Below are positions 53,886 through 64,000 of a stretch of 64,000 bases of DNA, piece after piece. Below the pieces are notes generated by a model. It saw nothing but the letters and a program-made list of their open reading frames with translations, was not told the DNA's origin and searched no databases. Source of the DNA: Merluccius polli (Eukaryota > Chordata > Actinopteri > Gadiformes > Merlucciidae). Positions within the stretch are counted from its first letter, which is position 1. Each line of letters starts with the position of its first letter. A program made the position numbers and the translations under genes. The DNA is taken from the NCBI GenBank assembly GCA_030340625.1, contig JAOPHQ010002853.1, positions 160,001 to 224,000 on the forward strand, written 5' to 3'.

Positions 53886-54669
53886 GTGAGACTGAAAGAT
53901 GCACATTACTGTACACATTACTATTATTTTCCTCACAAAGGTTATCTGATGGAAAAGGTGCCGAAGTGTGGGGAAGATGCGCATGCCAGAACCAATCATG
54001 TTGCTGGGGGTGGAATTCTGTACCTCACATGTTAAAGGAATAATACAGGCTCAAACGCTCATTACAGAACATCTAACATCGATGTACAATACATTCCAGG
54101 TTTTATTTTTCAGATATATGTAATATGTAAGGGATAATCCACGACATGTATGGAAAAATAATGCACAATACGGGGGCTAAGAACCTAATGTTAAGGATGA
54201 GATTCATATGGAATGCGGATGTTACCTTATTACTCTGGTAAAAAGAGACGATCTTAGTAATGACATGGCAACGTTACCTTATTACTCCGGTAAATAGAGA
54301 CGACCTTAGCAATGACATGGCAATGGGGAAGGAGGTGATGAGGCCAAGGTTGCTTACCACCGCCAAAGTACATTATTTTCCAATAATGGCACACCAAAGA
54401 GTGGTTTATTCCACATATACTACAGTTACCAACAATCGTTTGACATAAGTTACATGCATCTATAACATTCTTAGGTTTTTTATCGACTTAATCACCTGAA
54501 ATCAAAATGTTCTGCTGCACTTTGAGCATATTTTTGCATTGTCATCTGATCAATTGTTGTGTTCGACCCTTGTTTTTATTGTTGGATTTGTAGGGAATTG
54601 ATAAACTGTTGACTGTTAAAAGGCAGAGGTGGCCCGTTATTAAAAATGATAGCATTGTTAAGTACTTGA
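53886..54669. other. gnpda2 intron 5, nothing recognised
   Basis: AT-rich intron sequence with a locally repeated GACATGGCAACGTTACC-like block (54205-54340). No exon seen. Confidence 0.55.
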
Positions 54670-55215
54670 TGTTACGGTACAAGAAACTGGGACCCAAAGG
54701 CTGGACACAGGGAGGTGGAGACAGGGTAAAAGGCAAAGGAATTTATTGGATGATCGTTCAGGAAGTCAGGCGAGCGGGGGTCTGGTACTGGGCAGGCAAT
54801 CAGGTGGACAAGGGCTAGACAGTGGACGGGTAGTCAGGCAGGCGGGGGTCTGGAACCGGGAGGGCGATCGTGCAGGTGGGGCGAGGGACGAGTAGTCCGG
54901 CAGGCGGGGGGTCTGGAACCAGGAGGGCGATCGTGCAGGCGGGGCGAGGGACGAGTAGTCAGGCAGGCGGGGGGTCTGGAACCGGGAGGACAATCGTGCA
55001 GGCGGGGCGAGGGACGAGTAGACAGACTGGCTGGTTGAGAATTGCAAGTAGGCTAGGGAAACAACGAACTGGCGCCGGCTGATTGAGGATCCCCGGCTTA
55101 AGTAGCGAACGTAGATTAGCAATTGCCAACAGGTGGGTTGCGGGAAGGAGGACCAGTTATGACCAGCAGCCACTAGAGGTGGGTGTTGGACCGTGTAGCG
55201 GGACGTGGCGTAACA
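54670..55215 (-). repeat. 3' LTR of the chromovirus (three 63-bp units)
   Basis: 546 bp with three tandem 63-bp units between about 54847 and 55035. Exactly one unit shorter than the 5' LTR. Confidence 0.92.
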
Positions 55216-56760
55216 GTACCCCCCCCCTCGACGGACGCCTCTCGGCGGACGCCCTAGCACAGCCGGGTGATCTTGAAGAAAGTCCTGGATGAGTGATGGG
55301 TCCAAGATGCGGCTCCGGGGAACCCAGGAGCACTCCTCAGGACCGTACCCCTCCCAATCGACGAGGTACTGGTGACCCCGCCCACGGCGCCGCACATCCA
55401 GGAGTCGACGGACCGTCCAGGCTGGATGATTATCAATCACCCTTGGCGGAGGTGGAGGTGGGATGGGGGGGGACAACGGACTGGTAGAGACTGGCTTGAT
55501 CTGAGAGACATGGAAGGTGGGGTGGATGCGGCGGAGTGCAGGGGGGAGGTTCAGGCGAACCGCAGAGGGATTGACCACCTTGGAGATGGTGTAGGGGCCG
55601 ATGAAGCGTGGGGAGAGTTTGGGAGGAATCCCCTTCAAGGGAAGATCCTTAGCCCGCAACCAAACCCCTTGCCTGGGGGCGTACTCGGGTGCAGGTCGAC
55701 GCCGCTTATTAGCCTGAAGTTGGGAGCGAGAGGATGCATGGAGTAGTGCAGTGCGTGTCCGTTTCCAGATGCGCCGGCATCTGCACAGATGGGTTTGGAC
55801 AGAGGGGACTGCAATCTCTTCCTCCAGATCAGGGAACAGGGGAGGTTGGTAACCCAGGGCCATGAATGGGGATAACCCTGTGGATGCGTTTAACAGTGTG
55901 TTATGGGCGTATTCAACCCAGGGCAGCTGCGAGCTCCAGGTGGTGGGGCTGGCGTGGGTGATGCAGCGAAGTGCCGCCTCCATCTCCTGGTTGGCTCGTT
56001 CCGATTGACCGTTAGACTGGGGGTGAAACCCAGAGGAGAGGCTGGAAGTGGCGCCAAGAGCCTTGCAGAATGCCCGCCATACCTGTGAGGTGAACTGGGG
56101 GCCTCTGTCTGAAACAATGTCCGCGGGGATGCCATGCAGGCAGAATACATGCTTGACCAGGAGGTCGGCGGTCTCCCTTGAGGTGGGAAGCTTGGGAAGG
56201 GCGATGAAGTGGGCGGCCTTTGAGAAACGGTCAATCACGGTAAGGATGGTGGTATTGCCCTCTGACGTGGGTAGACCAGTGACGAAGTCAAGGGCGATGT
56301 GTGACCAAGGGCGGCTAGGGATGGGTAGGGGCTGTAGTAAACCGGAATGGGGGCGGGTTGAGGTCTTGTTCCGGGCGCAAGTTGCACACGCCGAAATAAA
56401 CGAGCGGACGTCCTTGTCCATGGTGGACCACCAAAAACGCCGACGGATGAAATCCAAGGTGCGGGTGATACCTGGGTGGCAGGTAAGCCGGGAGGAGTGC
56501 GCCCAGGTCAATACCTTAGACCTTACCGCGTCAGGGACGAACATACGGTTGGGGGGGCCGAGACCGGGGTCCGGCTGTTGCCTCTGCGCCAGACGAACAG
56601 CAGACTCCACCTCCCAGGTGAGAGTGGCAATGAGGCAAGTGGGTGGCAGAATGGTCTCGGGGTCAGTGCCGGGGTCCTCAGGAGAGTACAGGCGGGACAG
56701 AGCATCCGGCTTGACATTCTGGGAGCCGGGAGGTAGGTGAGGGAAAAGTTGAACCGACCA
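54766..56760 (-). pseudogene. Chromovirus integrase and chromodomain
   Basis: The frame spans 56883-54766, but homology starts near 56740 (PGSQNVKPDALSRLY, end of RNase H). Integrase has the HHCC finger (CHPGITRTLDFI, CATCARN) and the core D199, D259, E295 (35-residue spacing), then a GPY/F module (RFIGPYTISKVV) and a chromodomain at about 489-535 (YLVDWEGYGPEECSWVP), which directs insertion by reading chromatin in this group. The frame runs about 149 codons into the 3' LTR, through its 63-bp repeats. It is separated from RT by a frameshift. Confidence 0.9.
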
Positions 56761-58605
56761 AAGTATAAGGCCCACCTGGCCTGACGGGAATTTAGCCTCT
56801 TTGCCGATTGGATGTAAGCGAGATTGCGATGGTCGGTCCAAACAATAAAAGGAAGCTCTGCGCCCTCCAACCAATGTCGCCACTCCTCCAAGGCAAGCTT
56901 GACCGCTAAGAGCTCTCGGTTGCCTACATCGTAATTGCGCTCCGGCGGGGACAACCTTCGAGAGAAGAAGGCGCAGGGATGGAGCTTGTGGTCGGAGGAG
57001 GAACGCTGGGAGAGAACCGCGCCCACTCCGGTGTCCGAGGCGTCGACCTCCACCACGAACTGGAGTGAAGGATCAGGTTGGGTGAGGATGGGAGCGGATA
57101 CGAACCGCTGTTTGAGGCCCTGAAAGGCGGTCTCCGCCTCCGGCGTCCAAGCAAAGGGGCTCTTGGTGGAAGTCAAGGCCGTGAGGGGTGCCGCGATTTG
57201 GCTGTAACCGCGTATAAATCGACGGTAAAAATTGGCAAAGCCAAGGAACTGTTGCAATCTCTTGCGGGTTGAGGGAGGGGGCCACTCGGCCACCGCAGAG
57301 ACCTTAGAGGGATCCATTTCTACCTGGCCCTGGTTGATTATATACCCCAAGAAGGAAATGGATGGGACGTGAAACTCGCACTTCTCCGCCTTGACATACA
57401 GCCTGTTCTCCAACAGCCTCTGCAGAACCTGTCGGACATGGACCCTGTGCTCCTCCATGGATTTTGAAAAGATTAGAATATCGTCGATATAGACGAAAAC
57501 GGTGTGGTTCAACATGTCCCGGAGGACATCATTAACCAAAGACTGAAACACTGCGGGGGCATTGGTGAGGCCGAAGGGCATAACCAGATACTCGTAGTGG
57601 CCCAAAGGGGTATTAAAAGCCGTCTTCCATTCGTCACCCTCCCGAATGCGGACCAGGTGATATGCATTGCGCAAATCTAATTTGGAGAAAACGGAGGCTC
57701 CATGGAGGGGGATGAAGGCGGAGCTGATGAGTGGTAACGGGTATTTATTTTTCACAGTGATGTCGTTCAGACCACGGTAGTCGATGCAGGGGCGAAGCGA
57801 TTTATCCTTCTTACTTATGAAGAAGAAACCCGCTCCAACAGGTGACGATGAAGGGCGGATGATTCCAGCGGCGAGGGATTCCCCGATGTACTCCTCCATT
57901 GACTCGCGTTCTGGGCGGGAGAGGTTGAACAGACGGCTGCTAGGAAGGGGGGCTCCGGGGAGGAGGTCGATGACGCAGTCATAAGGGCGGTGGGGGGGCA
58001 AGGTCAAGGCATGGGACTTACTGAGCACAGATCCGAGGTCGTGGTACACTTCCGGGACGGAGGACAGGTTAGGAGGTTCGGGTACGGACTCGAGCTCTGT
58101 CGCCCGAGGGGCCTGAGTGGACCGCAAGCACTGGGACAGGCAATGGGTACTCCATGACAGGATGCGCCCGGTTCCCCAATCGATCTGAGGGTTGTGAGTC
58201 CGAAACCAGGGGTAGCCCAGAACAACCGGGGAGAAGGGGCTGGAAATCACCAGGAGGGATATGGTCTCATGGTGATTCCCAGAAACTAGCAGGTTGAGCG
58301 GAACGGTGCGGCGTTCCACCCGTGTGAGGGTCCTCCCGTCTAGCGCGCAGAGGAATGGTGTTTATCCTCAGTCGCCTAACCAATTCCTGATCGATGAAAC
58401 TATCATCAGCTCCGGAGTCCAGGAGAATGGAGAGCGGGAGGGTTTGGTCTTGCCACAAAAGGACAGCCTCTAGGGGGGAACGGGAGACTGAGGGATTACG
58501 AGAGCGACTCGCCAGTATCCCTCGGGTTACTGACGAGCCCGTTCTTTTCCCGAGAGGGCGGGACATCCGGATCGAAGATGACCTGAAGTGCCGCAATACA
58601 AACAA
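56523..58605 (-). pseudogene. Chromovirus protease, reverse transcriptase and RNase H
   Basis: The protease part (58605-58267) has the active site SILLDSGADDSFID. It is frameshifted near 58345 into the RT frame (from 58319). RT has MPFGLTNAPAVFQSLV and the YIDD box (FVYIDDILIF). RNase H has VEVDASDTGVGAVLSQR, NRELLAVKLALEEW and VWTDHRNLAYI, and is interrupted by a frameshift near 56745. Not translatable as one protein in this copy. Confidence 0.9.
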
Positions 58606-59471
58606 GCTCCCGATCGGATACGACGTTCCCTCTCCTCGGGAGTAAGGTGTGTGCGTCCGATCTGCATCGGCTCGGGGGAAGAGGACCGCACATAGCGAGG
58701 TGGAACGGCGACCGGGAGGGAGGACTGAGTTGCAGCCGGTGACTCGAAAGGGGGCGTGGCGAATGAGTGGGTGCTTCTCTCTCTGCGTCGTTCGCGCAAA
58801 CGATTGTCCATATGAATCGCGAGAGAAATAAGATGGTCTAAGTTCGTGGGTTCCTCCCAGGAGGTTAAACAGTCCTTTAGCTCGCTACTGAGCGCGTTTT
58901 GGAAGACCCCCTGCAGCGCTTCCTCGTTCCAGCCACTCTCAGCAGCGAGGGTCCGGAACTCGACTGCAAAGGAGGCGACGCTGCGTGATCCCTGGCGAAG
59001 CTGCAGGAGACGTTGGGAGGCCTCCTTGCCCCGGACAGGATGATCGAAGACCTTCCGCATGTCTTCCGTGAAGGCGCTGTAGTTATGACAGACCCACGTT
59101 CCCACACCGCCGCAGCCCACGCGAGAGTCTCGCCACTCAGCGAACCGATCAGGTAAGCTATCCTTGATCTCTCGGTGGGGTAGGTCTGGGGCTGCATTTC
59201 AAAGACAAGGGAACACTGGGTAAGAAATGACCGGCAGGATCCTAGGTCCCCTCCGTAACGTTGGGGGGCTGGGATGGTCGGTTCCCGGGGAGAAGCCGAC
59301 GGACTCGGCGGGGGCTGGTGGTTCTGGAGCGACGGGGGGCTGAGAACTGACGGCTAGGGTCAGCTCACGGAGGGCGGTGGCGATCTCCTGCAGGGCCCGA
59401 TCGTGTTGGCCCAAGAGAGTCCCTTGGTGGGAGATCATTGCCCTGAACCCCTCTGCGTCAGCTGGGTCCAT
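58527..59471 (-). pseudogene. Chromovirus gag
   Basis: Starts with ATG at 59471 (MDPADAEGFRAMISHQGTLL). The capsid region (YPTERSRIAYLIGSLSGETL, FRTLAAESGWNEEALQGVF) is spread over three frames by frameshifts near 59305 and 59090. It ends with a CCHC knuckle (CLYCGTSGHLRSGC) and a stop at 58527. The knuckle is followed by a GGGAAAA heptamer at the junction with pol. Confidence 0.85.
58545..58551 (-). promoter_or_regulatory. Candidate -1 frameshift site G GGA AAA
   Basis: In gag frame the heptamer reads G GGA AAA, a canonical X XXY YYZ slippery site, a few codons before the gag stop. The pol frame is the -1 frame here. The related host-domesticated gene PEG10 uses GGGAAAC for the same purpose. 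Confidence 0.65.
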
Positions 59472-59474
59472 GAT

Positions 59475-59487
59475 GGCCAGTTCGTAC
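59475..59487 (-). other. Candidate self-priming primer-binding site
   Basis: Immediately inside the 5' LTR the element strand reads GTACGAACTGGCC. It does not resemble a common tRNA 3' end. Ten bases (ACGAACTGGC) are complementary to LTR positions 59945-59954, which lie about 31 bp downstream of a TATA-like TACTTAAG (59985-59978) and so at the expected 5' end of the transcript. Confidence 0.6.
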
Positions 59488-60096
59488 TGTTACGGTACAA
59501 GAAACTGGGACCCAAAGGCTGGACACAGGAAGGCGGAGACAGGGTAAAAGGCAAAGGAATTTATTGGATGATCGTTCGGGAAGTCAGGCGAGCGGGGGTC
59601 TGGTACTGGGCAGGCAATCAGGTGGACAAGGGCTAGACAGTGGACGGGTAGTCAGGCAGGCGGGGGTCTGGAACCGGGAGGGCGATCGTGCAGGCGGGGC
59701 GAGGGACGAGTAGTCCGGCAGGCGGGGGGTCTGGAACCAGGAGGGCGATCGTGCAGGCGGGGCGAGGGACGAGTAGTCAGGCAGGCGGGGGGTCTGGAAC
59801 CAGGAGGGCGATCGTGCAGGCGGGGCGAGGGACAAGTAGTCAGGCAGGCGGGGGGTCTGGAACCGGGAGGACAATCGTGCAGGCGGGGCGAGGGACGAGT
59901 AGACAGACTGGCTGGTTGAGAATTGCTAGTAGGCTAGGGAAACAACGAACTGGCGCCGGCTGATTGAGGATCCCCTGCTTAAGTAGCGAACGTAGATTAG
60001 CAATTGCCAACAGGTGGGTTGCGGGAAGGAGGACCAGTTACGACCAGCAGCCACTAGAGGTGGGTGTTGGACCGTGTAGCGGGACGTGGCGTAACA
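59488..60096 (-). repeat. 5' LTR of the chromovirus (four 63-bp units)
   Basis: 609 bp with four 63-bp units between about 59665 and 59916. TG/CA termini TGTTACG...CGTAACA. Confidence 0.92.
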
Positions 60097-60101
60097 CTTG
60101 A

Positions 60102-60639
60102 TCCTTATTGGTCAATAACATTCTAAGGGTGTGCATTATTTTTCAATTACAGGAAGTAATATGCAATATGCAAAACAATATGCTCAAGGCACCCTGGAAG
60201 AATATTTTAATTTCAGCTGATTATGTCGATTACAAAAACAATTTTATAGATTAATAACTAATATCTAATCATTGTTGGTAACTGTGGTATAAGCGGAATA
60301 AACCACCAATTGAATAAACAACCATTGTTTACCGTGTTTATGTTGGGGCTCCTGTGTTCCCCAGGACTTTCCTTTGAATTCCTTTGAAATGGACTACTAT
60401 CAACTACCATATTGCCTTGCTGGGCGTTTGCAAAATTATTACTCACTATGCTATTGCCCAAAGATAACGGAAGCAGTGTTCATATACATCCATGCTAGTG
60501 AGTGCCTATGTTAGCCTAGCCAGTGTTTAAGACTACTAGTCACAGATCCCATCAATCAATTTATTTTAGTGAATAACTAAGTGTTGGGTAATTAATTTAA
60601 TGAAATGCATTTCATGAAAATTAATCAAATGCAGTAGTT
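60102..60639. other. Intron/intergenic, nothing recognised
   Basis: AT-rich sequence. One acceptor-like CCCCAG at 60355-60361 precedes a short frame that does not match the expected gnpda2 C-terminus. Confidence 0.5.
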
Positions 60640-63600
60640 AAAGGCAAAATGAGTAGGCCCACCAGGAGACTCCCAACTTTCACCCACCGGGACCCCATCC
60701 AGCCTTTCATTCTCTCCACGCAGTCCGGATTCCCCATTCCCCCATTTTCTGGATTTCCAACTCACACCACGCCCAAATCCCATTTTTTCTCCCCTAAATC
60801 CCCCTCCTCGTCCAGCCCCTCCCATTCCACCATGCTGGAAAACACCATCACCCAAACGTCACAGAGCCCCCCCACCTCCCCTGACTCAGATAATCTGTGA
60901 GTCGGACTGATATGTGCCGGGTCCAGGCTGCAATACTGATACCAATAATGTTCTCCCCCAAGAAAAGTCAGGGCCCTATGGAGTTCAGATAGCCTTCTCA
61001 ATCCCTGTGATGACAGGTAACAGAAGAATGGTTCAACTGGTGAGAAATAAAAAGGGTAAATCTGCCAATTTATTAAGTATAGCATGTCAACCTCGAAATA
61101 TACCAGTGTCTCCTGCTATCTCCACAAGATTAGCTCTACTCAATATCAGATCACTAGTCAACAAATCACTGTTAGTTAATGACGTCATTATGACCTATGA
61201 TCTAGATTTTTTTCTTCTTAGTGAAACATGGCTGACTCAATGTAGCTGTTGTGCTATTCTCAATGAGGCAGCACCAACACATTTCAGTTTTATGAACAAG
61301 TGTCGAACTGGTAAGAAAGGCGGGGGAGTTGCTGCCATCTTTAGGTGATTTTAGCTCTTTTGAATATCTCTGTTTTTTACTAAAAGGTGATCCAAAAGTT
61401 ATTTTTTTAATCATTTATAGACCTCCAAGATACTCAGTCATTGATGACTCAATTCAGTTCAGCAAACTCATCAATTCATTGATGAGTTTGCTGAACTTCT
61501 GTCAGTTATCTGCACTGATTACAACTTTTTTATCATAACAGGGGATTTTAACATTCACGTAGACAATAACATGGACAGTAATGCCAAAGAACTCTCTGCT
61601 CTACTTGACACTTTTGGCCTCTTGCAACATGTGAAAGGGCCCACACACACTCGAGGCCACACTCTGGATCTGGTTATCTCTAAAGGTGTTAACATTTCTT
61701 CTGTTGATGTTAAGGACTTGGCTCTTTCTGATCATTTCTGTGTGTTCTTTGACTTACAGATCATTCCAAATGTTCAGTTAACCTCTGTGTCTGTTAAGAG
61801 AAGGTACATAAATGAGAATACCAGTGCAAAGTTTATGGAGGCTATAGCTATGTCACCAACTGAGTGCAGAGTCAGTTGATGAACTCCTAGATACATTTAA
61901 CTGGAAAATCTCAAATGTCATGGATGCTGTTGCACCTATTAAAACTAAGACGACCTTGGTCAGAAAGAAAACACCATGGAGGAACACTATGATGGTAAAG
62001 GCTTTAAAAACAGAATGCAGGAAAGCAGAGTGTAAGTGGAGAAAAACTAAACTTCAAATTCACCATGACCTCTACAAAATAAGTCTTTGTAATTTTAACT
62101 ATGAGTTACTCAAGGCTAGACAGCGACACTTTTCTGAAATTATTAATAAGAACATCAACAACACTCGCACTCTATTTGCTATGGTTGATAAGCTGACAAA
62201 CCCCCCTAAACGGATAGCTTCAGAACTCCTTTCCACAGCAAAATGCAAAGAATTTGCTTGATTTCAGTGAAAACATCCAGTCCATAAGGTTAAATATTAA
62301 CACAAATCAACAAAACAATAAATCCCTAAGACCTCCCAGGAATAACTCAACTGTGATGTCAGAATTTAATACAGTTGACCAAAAAACCATAGAGGAAACA
62401 TTTCAGCATCTAAAACCGTCAACATGCTGTCTTGACACAATGCCATCAGACTTTTTAAAAACTAGATAGATTTGCGACAAATACTAAATAGCTCACTTCA
62501 ATCGGGCATGTTTCCTAAATCCCTAAAAGTAGTTGCCATTAAGCCACTCTTAAAAAAGAGAACGCTGGATGCTTCCATGTTAACCAACTACAGACCTATC
62601 TCAAATCTTCCTTTTATAGCCAAGATCGTTGAGAAAGTGGTTTTTAATCAACTCAGCAATTTCTTGAATTCCAGTGGCCTTTTTGACAAATTTCAATCGG
62701 GCTTCCGACCTCACCACAGTACAGAAACAGCTCTTATTAGAGTGTTAAATGATATTAGGTTAAACACTGACTCAGGCAAGGTGTCAGTTCTGGTCCTGTT
62801 GGATCTCAGTGCTGCATTTGACACTGTGGATCACAGTATATTGTTGAACAGGTTGGAAACTTGGGCAGGACTCAGCGGAACAGTCCTAGAATGGATCAGG
62901 TCCTACTTGGAAGAGCAGAGTTATTTTGTGACCATTGGAAGTTATGAATCCAATCGAATGGCTATGACGTGGAGTTCCTCAGGGGTCAGTTCTTGGACCC
63001 CTTCTCTTCAGTCTATATATGCTGCCTTTGTGTCAAGTTCTGCAGAACTCTAATGTAGACTATCACAGTTATGCAGATGACACGCAGATATACATAGCAC
63101 TGTCCTCAGATGACTACAGTCCAATACAGTCATTGTGTCACTGTTTAGAGCAAGTAACAAATTGGATGAACCAAAATGTCCTTCAATTAAATCAGGACAA
63201 AACTGAGGTAATTGTTTATGGCAATAAAGAGAAGAGGATTGCCGTCAGTAAACATCTCGAGTCACTCTCTCTAAAAACTAGGGACCAAGTCAGAAACCTT
63301 GGCATGCTGATAGACTCAGATTTGACTTTCAGCAGTCATATCAAATCCATCACCAAAACAGCCTTCTATCAGCTTAAGAACATATCCAGAGTGAAGGGTT
63401 TTATGTCTCAAACAGACCAGGAGAAGTTGATTCATGCTTTCATCTCCAGTAGACTCCACTACTGTAACGGTTTTCTGACTGGACTCCCACAAAAAAGCAT
63501 TAAACAGATGCAGCTCATTCAGAATGCTGCAGCTCGAGTTTTAACCAGAACAAAGAGATCAGAGCACATTACTCCAGTTCTAAAGTCTTTACACTGGCTC

Positions 63601-64000
63601 CCAGTCAGCTATAGAATAGATTTTAAAGTTCTGCTACTGGTCTACAAATCACTGAATGGTTTAGGTCCAGAATACATGAATGACATCTTAGTAGAATACA
63701 AACCCAGTAGGTCTCTGAGATCTACTGATTCAGGTCAGATAGTGGAGCCCAGAGTTCAAACTAAACATGGTGAAGCAGCTTTTAGCTGTTATGCTGCACA
63801 AAACTGGAACAAACTACCAGCTGAACTGAAATCAGCCCCAACTGTGAACATTTTTAAATCCAGGTTAAAAACACTTATCTTCTCCTGTGCTTATGATTGA
63901 GCTCATTCAAAGCACTTTAAATTGTAATCTTTCATTTGCACTATGTCCTTTTAAATCATTATTTTATGCTGCTCTATTATAGTATTTAATTTCTTTCTCT
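60640..64000 (+). mobile_element. L2/CR1-type LINE (non-LTR retrotransposon), damaged, runs off window
   Basis: A proline/serine-rich start (60649-60897) may be ORF1. Endonuclease fragments: LLNIRSLVNKSLLVNDVIMT, LLSETWL, GDFNIHVDN (about 61540) and the SDH motif (LALSDHFCVFFDL, about 61725). Reverse transcriptase: NYRPISNLPFIAKIVEKVV, FQSGFRPHHSTETAL, LVLLDLSAAFDTVDH, then after a frameshift near 62965 the YADD box (HSYADDTQIYI) and the C-terminal region to TGA 63898-63900. Several frame breaks make it inactive. The 3' end continues past the window edge. Confidence 0.9.
62472..63900 (+). pseudogene. LINE reverse transcriptase (two overlapping frames)
   Basis: Frame 1 (62472-63053) covers RT fingers and palm up to the AFDTVDH catalytic aspartate. 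Frame 2 (63019-63900) contains the YADD box, the thumb (KTEVIVYGN) and the C-terminal RLHYCNGFLTGLPQKSIKQM block typical of fish L2/CR1 elements. The overlap is a one-base frameshift, not a natural gene boundary. Confidence 0.88.

Larger units (their letters stand above)
54670..60096 (-). mobile_element. Sushi-like chromovirus (Ty3/Gypsy), degraded
   Basis: A complete but damaged LTR retrotransposon on the minus strand: 5' LTR 59488-60096, 3' LTR 54670-55215, 5-bp target duplication CTTGA (54665-54669, 60097-60101). Gag with CCHC knuckle, then protease, RT, RNase H, integrase and a C-terminal chromodomain, the order of the Tf1/sushi group. At least four frameshifts break gag and pol. The LTRs differ by a handful of substitutions and by one 63-bp repeat unit, so it is older than the Gmr1-like element. 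Confidence 0.93.

Noticed and set aside
60355..60393. Possible last exon of gnpda2 after CCCCAG at 60355-60361
   Set aside because: It would add only about eight residues (GLSFEFL) unlike the conserved C-terminus and then stop; the acceptor is weak.

Overview
This is a stretch of vertebrate, almost certainly teleost fish, nuclear DNA. It has three host genes with GT-AG introns, all on the + strand. The rest is introns and intergenic DNA packed with fish-type transposons (Gmr1-like and chromodomain Ty3/Gypsy elements, an L2/CR1-type LINE, hAT and PIF/Harbinger elements, foldback elements) and microsatellites. The species cannot be named from the sequence.

Host genes in order: the last two coding exons of a GABA-A receptor alpha subunit, best read as gabra2 (5108-6129); a complete nine-exon GABA-A gamma subunit, best read as gabrg1 (26441-37742, predicted 469 residues, including a small signal-peptide exon); and the first five coding exons of glucosamine-6-phosphate deaminase, gnpda2 (50388-53885), whose last exon is not in the window. 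The order and orientation match the human GABRA2-GABRG1-GNPDA2 block, so the paralogue assignment rests on sequence plus synteny. The two receptor genes encode subunits of one class of pentameric chloride channel. gnpda2 is an unrelated sugar-metabolism enzyme that is simply linked to them.

Layout. 1-5107: gabra2 intron with a decayed Gypsy element. 5108-7400: gabra2 3' end. 7400-26200: intergenic, holding a nonautonomous hAT, a very young Gmr1-like Ty3/Gypsy element (10140-16717) inserted in an older Gypsy remnant, two hAT MITEs, a pair of unclassified TIR elements, and a short LTR element whose 5' LTR is split by a Harbinger MITE (23179-25665). 26200-37790: gabrg1, whose last intron holds a nest of Harbinger, hAT and foldback elements. 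37800-50300: intergenic, with a hAT carrying a large foldback and a G-rich minisatellite, two further hAT elements and another Harbinger MITE. 50388-64000: gnpda2, with a GATATC-rich foldback in intron 1, and a sushi-like chromovirus (54670-60096) and a LINE (from about 60640) in or after its last visible intron.

No wholly new biochemical system is evident. The points most worth a second look are: a 13-bp motif (GTCGACAATCGCG) next to poly-C/poly-G tracts that recurs inside hAT-type elements with different termini; the Gmr1-like element with integrase upstream of reverse transcriptase and two reading-frame breaks despite nearly identical LTRs; and the chromovirus, which shows a self-priming signature, a canonical -1 slippery heptamer and an in-frame 63-bp repeat that differs in copy number between its LTRs.
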